A DNA stretch of 64,000 bases. Source: Emydura subglobosa. Taxonomy: Eukaryota > Chordata > Testudines > Chelidae. Shown here in pieces: positions 46,300 through 56,110 of this stretch. The notes below the pieces were generated by a model, which worked only from the letters and a program-made list of their open reading frames with translations, was not told where the DNA came from and searched no databases. The stretch lies in NCBI GenBank assembly GCA_007922225.1, contig ML679954.1:27260240-27324239 (forward strand). The letters are read 5' to 3'. The translations under genes were made by a program, and so were the position numbers. Positions within the stretch are counted from its first letter, which is position 1; each line of letters starts with the position of its first letter.

Positions 46300-48083
46300 C
46301 TCCCAACACCACCTTTCCTCCCTCCCCACTTCCAATGGGCAGGGTCTCCGATCAATGTAAGTAGGGGTAGTCTCTCCACTACCCCAATGCATTTCCAATT
46401 AAACCTCCCTTGGATTTCCAGGGGTACCTCTGCCACAGGACAGTGCTTTTTATCCTCATGGATACTCTAGTCTTACACTTGACCCTGGAATCATTGGGGT
46501 TTCACCAATTCCCTCCTGACCAGAAAGCAAGTGAAGGCATGTCTACCAGGCCTCTTGGGCGTTTCCTTCCCCCCATTACTGCAATGGTGGACAACTGCTT
46601 TCCTTTGGCCTTTCATGCAGTCCAACCTAGCTGCAAAACTTAGCAAAACTACATTCCGTGTATGGGCAGTCTTTCATGTATCCCTGATGTCCACACTGGA
46701 AACGTGTGTTGATTGAGCCTCACCTGGAGCTCTTCTGGGCTCTTTCTTCTGCCCTCTTGCCCTTGGTGGCTGTGGGTTCCCCAAACTTTTGACCCTTTAT
46801 AGGGTCAGCCCTCTTGCTTGTGGAGAGCAATCTTCATGAACTCATCCATCATTTTACAGAGTGTGGCTGATGGCTGGCTTCCCTCAGTGGGTCTCGCACC
46901 TTCCTGCTTGTAGTGGGCCAGGAAGTTGCCCGTCACCCCATCTTCCCACAGGGAGGGGGTAGGGACCCGGGCCCACCCGCTCCTCCGGGTCCCAGCCCAG
47001 GGGCCCTATAAGAAGCAGCTATGTGCTGCTGGTACTGCTTTCCAGACGGCACACTCTTCCCCTGGGCTAATTTTCCCCCTCCTTCTGGCTTCTGGAGCTG
47101 GTACCTTCCTCCTCACTGCTCCACCACAGCGCTCTGCTCTCCAGCTCGTTCCTTTGCACAGCTCCGTACTCCTATCACCACCGCTCAGCACTCCTATCAC
47201 CTCACCACAGCACTCCTACTTCCTCCAGCTCATGCACTGTGTGTTGGGGGGGGGGCGGAGCCTTTTTATGGAGCACCTGGCTGATCACTAATCAGCCTCA
47301 GCTGCTCCTAATTGCCCCCAGTGGCTCTGAGTGAGTCAGCAGGGAACAAAGCCCGGAGCATTCTGGGGCTCACATATCTCCCATCCAGCACTCTTCTACT
47401 GCCTTCTGCCTTCACCATATCACAAGAGGTATCCATAGTGGCAGGTTGATGCTATCTACTCCACACTCATATAGTCTCAGGGAGGCCCTGAAGGAACTGT
47501 TCCAGCACCAGAGCATTCATTATCTCCCACACCATTTGAGTGTCTGGCCTCAGCCAATCTATCAACTTTTGATCAAAGGCCCAGGGCCACACCATGCCAG
47601 TCAACCTCGCACCTCAGAGTTTTTGTCAGTATTTCTCACTGGAGAGACTGACTTGATTTAGGATGGCTGCCTTGACCCCCTTCATGTCTGGGCTGCTCAT
47701 CATTCAGGCACACACACACGTTATTTGAGATCCCAAGTCAAATAAGGGGCTAGTCACAGTGCGGAGGTTGCCCTGTCCCAGTCTGCATCCATAGCCACCC
47801 TCTCAAAATTGACCAGGAATGTGGCAGGGTCAGTTGCAGGGCCCATCTTACAGATTCCCATGATCTGTGCCCAGTTGCAATTACCCACTGCAGCACTTGC
47901 CAACTACTGTAAAAGCTGCTGCATGTTGGCTTGTTCTCCTATGAAGTCCTGCAGGCTCTTCTGTTGCTTAGCCTGCCTGGTGAGCAAGGCCTGCCTCACC
48001 TGGGGGTAGGACTGCTAGAAGCTTTGCAGAGTCTTCAGCAGCTCCTCCTGTTGTTTTACAAGCCATTGCAGAGGTTCCTCCAT
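46300..48083 (-). pseudogene. Element 3 gag and partial protease
   Basis: Start taken as the ATG at 48083. It opens with a Gln/Leu-rich coiled-coil-like head (L-Q-W-L-V-K-Q-Q-E-E-L-L-K), then a capsid part with F-L-V-N-F-E-R-V-A (near 47805) and A-P-Y-L-T. A SCAN-like part has L-I-D-W-L-R-P-D-T-Q, ALVLEQFLQGLPETI and R-Q-H-Q-P-A (about 47440-47590). Gag then breaks at the nested LTR and resumes near 46925 with F-L-A-H-Y-K-Q-E-G. A zinc knuckle lies at 46664-46700 (F-Q-C-G-H-Q-G-Y-M-K-D-C, first Cys replaced and His changed). A protease C-terminal stretch (V-A-E-V-P-L, V-V-E-R-L-P-L-L-T-L-I-G) lies near 46330-46430. There are many stops. Confidence 0.75.
46925..47420 (-). mobile_element. LTR-like insertion inside element 3 gag
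   Basis: A block unrelated to gag lies between the words M-V-K-A and F-L-A-H-Y. It has a TATA-like ccataaaaagg (minus) at about 47260-47270. Its gcccacccg...gggtcccagcccagg block (46970-47005) is shared with the element 1 3' LTR at 32927-32965. Short tgagctggagg-type and gtgctgagcgg-type repeats follow. Exact ends and duplication are not resolved. Confidence 0.55.
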
Positions 48084-48116
48084 TGTCCAAGCCACCAAAT
48101 CCTCACACCAGCTAAG

Positions 48117-48134
48117 ATCCCAGAAAAGCCCCCC
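48117..48134 (-). promoter_or_regulatory. Element 3 primer-binding site (proline tRNA type)
   Basis: Directly inside the 5' LTR the minus strand reads GGGGGGCTTTTCTGGGAT. It matches the classical proline tRNA primer site at 14 of 18 positions, the changes being mostly of the C-to-T kind expected from CpG decay. Confidence 0.7.
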
Positions 48135-48551
48135 CGTGGCAGGATGGACTGTCCTATACCTTCCCTCTAGCCCACAAATAGCTTAGTTTCTTCTTCTGGT
48201 AAAAGATCTCATGCCATTTATTTACAGCATTCTTTTCCGCTACCTTTACAATCTATGCAGCCTTATCCCAACAGTAATATGGAGTCCCTAACTCCTGAGG
48301 CAAGAAGGGGAACTAACACTCACAGCTCTGATTCTACAAACGTATCCTCCTCTTTTCCTCCCATTTATACTGCCTTTCTGTGCCTTTCGTACCATCTGAG
48401 CTAATGAGTTAATTAGCCTTTAAAACCCTTCAGCTCGGCCCAGTCTCTCAATTGGGTGCAGTTCCCATAGTCAGGTGTGCTCTGGGTAACTAATTGGAAT
48501 TGCAGTGATCAGAGTTCTGGCTCCAGTGCTATGGCTCTGCACTCTGGCACA
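48135..48551 (-). repeat. Element 3 5' LTR
   Basis: 417 bp on the minus strand, from TGTGCCAGAG (48551) to CCTGCCACG (48135; the final CA has become CG). TATA-like agtataaatgg (minus) lies near 48365-48375. aaataaatgg near 48215-48224 may be the polyadenylation signal. Confidence 0.85.
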
Positions 48552-48556
48552 GTGGC

Positions 48557-51217
48557 ATGATGTGATCATACAGAGATTTGAGTAAAAATAGTTGTGTGTG
48601 TGCATGCATGCCTGTGCACATGCACATGTGTAAAAATACATTTGGAGGTCAATGACAAAAATGCTGCTGTAAAATTAAGGCCTGCATACAATAGTTATCT
48701 CCAAATACCTAAAATTACCCATAGTTCTAGGTGTCAAAATATGTCAGAAAATGTAGTGTCTGCAGACTACATGCCCATTAATGCTTTACATGGAGATCGA
48801 ATCTTAAAATTCCTCCACAAAATGAATTCCAGAAACCTGATCATCAGCAATTTAGTAGAAATAAGTCCGGAGTTCTAAAGTGGCTGTTGCCACTTCTTAT
48901 TAGTTTTATCTTCTCGGATGGCTATTTTTATAAATCGCAAGTGACTGATGATTTATAAAGTGTGGTTGCAGCCAATCTGAAAATGAAAGTCAAAAAATTA
49001 GATAGGAGATATTTTAAAGTATTTGTTCTGTAAAACAATGGTCCTGCTCTCCTCTGACAGAACACTGATTTGGTGTGGTAAGTACCTGATCAAGCACTAA
49101 AACCATATAGGAAAAGGTTTTTATTTACTCACATGCATAATGTTAGTTGTGGGGGGAATCAGTAAATTTAGTGAAGCTAAGAGGATATTTGTGCAGTTAA
49201 TGTAGTATTTTCTATAATGAGTTCTGATTACCAAAATGCATAGTACAAATGGTAATCAGTGCCCCTTTCAAAGCAAGTGCTAATGCTGAGTACCTCCTAT
49301 CAGTTTAATCACAGTGTGTGATTCACACAGTAATGTGTCATAATTGCCCCCCACAAAGCTGGCTTGAGGGTCCCATTTCATTTTAATATCACTGGACTTT
49401 ATAAACTACTGAAACTCAACATGGTTTCCTTAAATGTTGCATCCATCGTTGAGAGTTCTACATGCATAATGAATCTTAAATAAGGTTATCATAAGAAGGG
49501 TGAAGCTTTTTTTTTTTTTTTTTTAATCCCTTTTCTGGAATAGAATAAAAAATTAATAATAATGCTTTTAAAATTTCATACTGCTAGGCACTTTTCTTTT
49601 ACCTTAAGATCTATTCTGATTGCAAGCTCTTCAGATAATTAAATCTATTCTTTCAACAGATTAACAGAAATAAAAAGCTTTCTAATGTAACTGTACATAG
49701 TTTTAGACACCAGGGGGTTTATTCTCATTTTGATGCACAGGGAGTTGCACATATAAATCATTGCACATTGAGATGAAACTATAACTCTTAATTTATTTTT
49801 TATTTTTTGAACAAACTTTTTAAAAAAAAACCAGAAAGATAGACAACATAAGAACTTGAGGCTGTTAATTATTTTGAAAAACCACAGCCAAAGAGGTGAT
49901 TTAAGCCATCACTTGGAGTGCAAAATTTACTTGACATTACTAAATATAAAGTCCTGGACTTCAATTTTTATATCCGTTCACAGAAGTTAGTGTATAGTTA
50001 GCTAGAGCAGCTTGAATTATTTATTGTGAATAAATTCTCCCACAAACTGAATCCTTATTGCCTGGTTATGAATTATTCGCTAACCAGTCTTGGATTTTTT
50101 ATTAATGTGTTTGTTTTCACAAAGTGTTCACTGAATACTTTATGGGAACAAATTGTTTGGTTAGCTGTACATTTTGGCTGCATGCTATTTGTGGTGTGTG
50201 ATTGTATAGTTTCTATTCCTTGACTGAGTAACTGAAGCTTTCTGAGCAGGAGAGTAATGAATGATCGAATGCCCTTCCTGAGCTGTTTCAAAAAGCCATA
50301 GCCCTCTCTTTATTTATATCACTCCTGAAAACCTGCTTCTTCCAGGGCTACAAGATACTGGCTAAGGCCCTCAGCTGTAATGTGTTCTGTGTGAGCGGAT
50401 ACCTGAGCCAGCCTGGAGCCCTATTGATTTCAAATAGAAAATGTGCAGGGGCCCCAGTCTTTGTGGTGCTCATTGCAGGGTTGGGGTCTAAGTCATCTAC
50501 TTATCCACTTCATGTGTCCTTAGGAGCCAGAAGAGAGAAGGCCTTTGGGAAGTTAGTGGTCATTGGAATAGCTGACCTAGAGCTGGATGAAAGTTTTCAT
50601 ACAAAAGCTTTTTTTTTTTTTTTGCCAAAAAACCACAGATTTGGGTTGACAGAAACAATAAATATGGGTTTAATTTGCTGCATTGTCTTCACTAAGGATG
50701 CAAGTAGATTTAGATTTAGAACTGGTACAATTAAATCACTGGTAGCACTGGCTAGAGTTTTTGGTGAAATACCCTGGAGTAGTCACAACACAAGACTTTT
50801 TTAATAAAACTGCTGAACCATTCCATTATTTTATATTGCCTCTCTGAACTCCCTCGGGGAATTGCCTGTTTGCAGTCTTCCTTTTCAGTGGATTCACTGT
50901 TATACCAGATTCAGGTCTGCCCCTCATTAACAATAATTCAGAAACCTCTGGCTGTGTTCCTAACCCTGACACAGAGCTGCCAAACGAAGCTTGTTAAATA
51001 GATCACCAACCAGTTTTTTAAAAAACCTCAGCTCTTGTTCCAAAAAACACTCAGCTCACCAACCATCACTTGGTTTCCAGCAATGCACTGCAGAATCTAG
51101 CACAGAATCTGTGCCTGTTTCTGCAAATCCTCAGGAATTCACATGGTATCACACTCTGTTGCCTTTCAGTCCTGATCTTTATTCAGCCTTTTAATGAAAA
51201 TATTGTACATGAAGACT
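48557..51217. other. Non-coding, no recognised gene
   Basis: Contains T-runs at about 49507-49525 and 50609-50625 and a (TG)n/ATGC-rich stretch near 48590-48630. The 140-codon plus-strand frame at 50382-50804 runs through the second T-run and resembles no protein I know. Confidence 0.5.
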
Positions 51218-51376
51218 TAGTGTTTGTCTTACACTGCCTCTGGGGGTGAGCATCCCAGTCTGGGTCACAGATTTGCATTACTGGGGCTCAAGTTGGCGTG
51301 CTAAAAATAGCTGCGTAGACTTTTTTGACATATCATTGGGAGGCTTGCTCCCGGATGCATTGTAGACATGCCCTTA
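51218..51376. repeat. MITE-like fragment
   Basis: It runs from tgtcttacactgcctctggg to cattgtagacatgccctta, with an internal ctgcgtagactt box. The ends resemble the tgtctacac/tagacatgccc inverted repeats of the other hAT-like MITEs in this window. Confidence 0.5.
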
Positions 51377-53399
51377 TTGCTATTAATTGTACTGTGCAAC
51401 AGGCAGTTTTTGCATCAGAGCTTTTTGAATGGTGAGAACGGTGTTTTTACTAGTGAAGGTGAATTGTGTAGTATGCAAACGATCACTGGAAAGTTACCAG
51501 TGAGGGTTCAAGTTGTTTTTGATCCCATTAAAGAATTCTCCTAATGAAAGCTTTACAAAGTAAAAGACTTATTTCCACAGGGTGTTAGCGTATGAATAAG
51601 GAATATGTATAAAAAATAAGAACAGTGACATTAGAAAGCAGGAAAAAAACTCACATGAAAATAAGAAACCCCAGAAACTAATCAGTTTTGGTTTCTTGGG
51701 AAGACCACTTCCAGATTCATGAACAAGACTTTAGAACAAATGAAGAAGAGACACATTTTACCCTGAACAATGAGAATTTTCAAACGCAGAGTCTCCTATC
51801 AAGGAATGGACTGGACCATGCTTATGCAAGGAAAGGGTTGGGGTTAACAAGTTGATGAAACCATCAAATTTAATTTTCTACCACAAGTTAATGTACAGAA
51901 TGAATGCAGCATCTGAAAGAGCTCTATCCATTGGGGTTTGGGTGACTTTTCTGGTGTCTTGTCAACATTGCCTTGCCTGTCCTGAAAATTAACTGTCATC
52001 TCAAACATCCATCTTAGACAAGAGAGAGGGTGCAGATTAGGTCAACCAACACGGTACTCAGCCTTAAGATTCTAATATTTGAGGACAGATGAAAAGATTT
52101 GGACTGATTCTCGCTGAGAAAAAAGATGACAATACACATTTTCAGCCTTCAAGATTTACACAAAATGCAGAACATATGAGTAGAAAGCTGAGCTTCCACA
52201 AAATAGCAACTCCTGTGTCTTCACAGTCTCTTTTAGTATATTACAACTGGGCACCTTGCTCAGTCTGAGTCATGTCTCAAACCATGCTCCTGATGATCAT
52301 GCACAACAATAACCTCTACAAATAGAAAGGCAACCAATTCATTTCCACAACTACTGCACATCTCATGATCAGAAGTCAGGTTTTCTTTATGCTAAAAAAA
52401 AGAGGGATTGGTTGTCACTGTAAGATTTGTTGTGCAGAGGCTGTTCCCTAAGTTGCCCAAAGTTAGTCTGTTACATAAAATTGTTCAGAAACGTCAGGGA
52501 AAGTTAAAGACAAACAGTTGGATACAAAGTGGACTGCTTAGGTTAAAAGGATTTGCAATAGACAGGGGAATGAGAGAAAATATTCATAAATGAAAGCACC
52601 AAAATGTGACATGAATGGTTTATGTTAATGAGATTAGGCTGTGATCCTTTCCTGGAGATTGTTTAGCTGAGGATCACTAAATGGAAGAGAAGTGACACAT
52701 AGACTGGATGCAGCAAGCTTTACCATCATGACTGACATCCCCACCATCTCCTGGGACCCTGGAATCCTCCATGACTCCAATAGGCCTTTGGCATCCTGAT
52801 CCTGAAAGGCATCCTGACCAGACTAGGCAAGAAAGAAGGAACTGTTGACATCACCCCTTACACCGGCTTTGGCCAAATCCTGAACAACACTTAGGTTCCT
52901 GTTGTCACCAACCCCTCCCATTTAGTAAGCCCCCATATAAGAAAGGCCCCCCACCTTATTTTATATTCCATGAGCCAGCCAGGACAACTCCATCTTTGCA
53001 ACACTGCTGTGAGCCTATGACCAAAGAGGAAGCAAAAGCAGCACCATAACAGCCCAATACATTGGTACAAGTTTACTAGGTCTTGGAATGGCTGATAAGA
53101 CCATTCTCCAGCAGCAAGGTTGTAAGGGAAAATTAGCATCAGAGATAAAGCTGCATTCTCCCTCTTTGCTATTCTATTTTCCTCCCTTTTTGTGTGTTTC
53201 TTTTGTTTTGTCTTGAAGAAAAGAGGATCAGACTTCAGCAACAACTGCTCTAGATAATCTCCAGATCATCTTAACTAGCATTTTCACTCTGCCCAAAATA
53301 ACAAATAGTATCATCTTTAATCACCTTGATCGATTGGTCCTTCAGCCCTCATATAGATTGCGCTGATAACAATATGTGTTCTATTCTTCTTTTATCTTG
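51377..53399. other. Non-coding, no recognised feature
   Basis: No gene or repeat family recognised. Short open frames only. Confidence 0.45.
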
Positions 53400-56110
53400 G
53401 CCTTCCTTCTCCATGTGTGGCCATGTCTTTTCACAACAAAGTCTTCCCATCTCTTTGGAGGTCAGCTGAGTGGTTGTTTCAATTCCCGTGGGTACCACTC
53501 GGCGACAGCTGCAGTCCATTGATTGTCAGTGAGCCTAGCTTTATGCCCAGCTCATCACATTTTATTGCATCTGCTTTCAGCAACAGCATCCTGCACTCCA
53601 TTGAGCAGTCTGATGACTTCATTGGGGATTCAGTCGCAGATTGAAATACCCAGAATCCTTCTCTCCATTGCCCTCTCTGTGATGGTCAGTTGTTGTTCCA
53701 CTATCTTCATCAGCGCCCATGTTTCGCTGCTGTACAGCTGGCAGTACTGTTGAGTTGAAGAGGTTGGTGCATGTTGCCTTATTGATTTTTCCTTGGAGGA
53801 CATCCTTGATAAAATTAAATGTGCACCAACCAGCTTCCTTTCTTTGTGAGAGTTCGCCTTCCTGGTCGTAGCACATATTAATTTCTTGGCCCAAGTAGAT
53901 GTATTGTTCAACTTCTTGTATTTGTTCTCCCTTAATTCTTATTGGGCTTTTGGCAGGGCATCAGACCACATAAATTTCATTTTGGAGCGGTTCATTTTCA
54001 GTCCGACATCACTGCTTTTTGTGTTGAGTTCTTGCAGAATTTTGTGTAGTTTGAGTGTATTCGGCAATCAATACGATACTGTCTGCAAATCTGAAATGAT
54101 TTAACTGCTGTCAGTTGACGGTCATTTCACCCTTCCAGTTCATCCGCCTCATTATAGAATCATAGAATATTAGAGTTGGAAGGGACCTCAGGAGGTCATC
54201 TAGTCCAACCCCCTGTTCAAAGCAGGACCAACCCCAGCTAAATCATCCCATCCAGGGCTTTGTCAAGCCGCAGCTTAAAAACCTCTAAAGATGGAGATTC
54301 CACCACCTCCCTAGGTAACCCATTCCAGTGCTTCACCACCCTCCTAGTGAAAAACTTTTTCCTAATGTCCAACCTAGACCTCCCCCACTGCAACTTGAGA
54401 CCGTTGCTCCTTGTTCTGTCATCTACCACCACTGAGAACAGCCTAGCTCCATCCTCCCTGGAACCCCCTTTCAGGTAGTTAAAGGCTGCTATCAAATCCC
54501 CCCCTCATTCTTCTCTTCTGCAGACTAAACAAGCCTAGTTCCCTCAGCCTCTCCTCATAAGTCTTGTGCTTCAGCCCCCTAATCATTTTTGTTGCCCTCC
54601 GCTGGACTCTCTCCAACTTGTCCACATCCTTTTTGTGTTGGGGGGCCCAAAACTGGACACAGTACTCCAAATGCATCCACACCAATGCCGAATAGAGGGG
54701 AATAATCACTTCCCGCGATCTGCTGGCAATGCTCCTACTAATGCAGCCCAATATGCTATTAGCCTTCTTGGCAACCAGGCCACACTGCTGACTCATATCC
54801 AGCTTCTTATCCACTGTAACCCCCAGGTCCTTTTCTGCAGAACTGCTGCCTAGCTCGTCGATCCCCAGTCTGTAGCTGTGCATGGGATTCTTCCGTCCTA
54901 AGTGCAGGACTCTGCACTTGTCCTTGTTGAACCTCATCAGATTTCTTTTGGCCCAATCCTCCAGTTTGTTTAGGTCCTTCTGTATCCTATCCCTACCTTC
55001 CAGGGTATCTATCACTCCCCCCAGCTTAGTGTCATCTGCAAACTTGCTGGGGGTGCAATCTACCCCATCCTCCAGATCATTGATGAAGATGTTGAACAAA
55101 ACCGGCCCCAGGACCGACCCCTGGGGCACTCCGCTTGTGACCGGCTGCCAGCTAGACATGGAGCCATTGATCACTACTCGTTGAGCCCTATGCTCTAGCC
55201 AGTTCTCTATCCATTTTATAGTCCATTCATCCAACCCATTCATCCAACCCATACAACTTGCTGATAAGAATACTGTGAGAGACCGTATCAAAAGCTTTGC
55301 TAAAGTCAAGGTATATCACATCCACTACTTTCCCCACATCCACAGAGCCAGTCAGCCAGTCATCATTTCAAGGCATGCTGTGAAGAGTTTCAATGAAATT
55401 GTGTCTCCTTCCTTCACACCTTTTTTGACTGGGATGTGGAGGGGAGTGTCAAACAAAGTTATATCCATAGTACAGTCAGAGTTTGCTTCCTATAATCATT
55501 TGATGTAATTTATGCTGATGCCCTGCTCTGCAATAGCTTTCAGCACTGCATTGATCTCAACGCTGTCAAATGCTTTTTCATAGTCGATGAAGGCAATGCA
55601 TAAAGGGAATTTGTATTCCCTTGAGTGCTCCAATAGTTGCCGTATAGTGAAGATATGGTCTATTGTTCTGCAATTCCTTCAAAAACCTGCCTGCTTTCTT
55701 GGTTGCTGCTCATCCAGTCTTTGTGAGAGTCAGTTTGTTATTATTTTAGTGAATAGCTTGTAGACTTGTAAGAGCAGGCAAATTGGACAATAGTTCTTTA
55801 GATCTTCATGGTCGCCCTTCTTGTGCAGCAAAATGGTGTTAGACTCCTTCCAGCTAGATGGTATCTTTTGCATTTCCAAGTAGCTGCTAAACCTCTGAGA
55901 AAGGATTTCCCAGAGGTCTTGGCCTCCAGCTCTTATCATTTTGGTTGTCAACAAGTCTTTTCCTTGGGCTTTTCCTTCCTTCATTTGGTGAACTGCATGT
56001 CGAACTTCACTAATGAGGACTGGGAATATGCGCTTATTGGTCTGTTAAAGGTTGTTGAACAACAAGGACAGAAAAGCAGTAATAAATCGAAGAGGGATGG
56101 AAGCGGTCTG
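53400..56110 (-). mobile_element. RTE-like LINE, split by a CR1 insertion
   Basis: Two minus-strand parts, 56110-55363 and 54152-53400, join into one RTE-type reverse transcriptase. Part one: M-K-E-G-K-A-Q-G-K-D, then KIPSSWKESNTILLHKKGD, N-Y-C-P-I-C-L-L, Y-K-L-F-T-K-I-I-T-N, a V-K-K-G-V box and L-F-T-A-C-L-E-M at the break. Part two resumes at R-R-M-N-W-K-G, then H-F-R-F-A-D near 54085 (the second catalytic Asp has become Ser), I-Y-L-G-Q-E-I-N-M-C-Y-D-Q-E-G-E-L, E-R-A-M-E-R-R-I-L-G-I-S and a tail W-T-A-A-V-A-E-W-Y-P-R-E to 53405. Several stops and frameshifts. The endonuclease is missing, so the copy is 5'-truncated. Confidence 0.82.
54153..55362 (-). mobile_element. CR1 LINE, 5'-truncated, nested in the RTE-like element
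   Basis: Reverse-transcriptase C-terminal half: [12 protein letters not shown] near 55300, [20 protein letters not shown] (about 55070-55130), the catalytic F-A-D-D-T-K near 55040, then [33 protein letters not shown], and in the 54238-54495 frame [15 protein letters not shown]. The 3' end is the short agaatcatagaat repeat usual in CR1. One long frame (54479-55309) remains open over 276 codons, with a frameshift near 54490. A tandem copy of ccattcatccaac near 55220-55250 disturbs the frame upstream. Confidence 0.93.

Larger units (their letters stand above)
45402..48556 (-). mobile_element. Gypsy element 3: deleted, gag-only Gmr1-like element
   Basis: The element runs from 45407 to 48551 with the pentamer GTGGC on both sides (45402-45406 and 48552-48556). 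Two direct LTRs enclose about 2.3 kb holding gag, a zinc knuckle and part of a protease on the minus strand. Integrase, reverse transcriptase and RNase H are missing. The SCAN-like gag links it to element 1. The LTRs have diverged far more than the ends of element 2. An unrelated LTR-like block (46925-47420) interrupts gag. The element starts 29 bp to the right of element 2's duplication. Confidence 0.87.

Noticed and set aside
47006..47291. Overlapping open frames of 64-121 codons near 47.1 kb as genes
   Set aside because: They lie in a GC-rich LTR-like block with a TATA-like box and have no recognisable domain; the bias comes from composition.
50382..50804. 140-codon plus-strand frame as a gene
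   Set aside because: It includes a poly-Phe stretch from a T-run, and there is no recognisable domain or exon structure.
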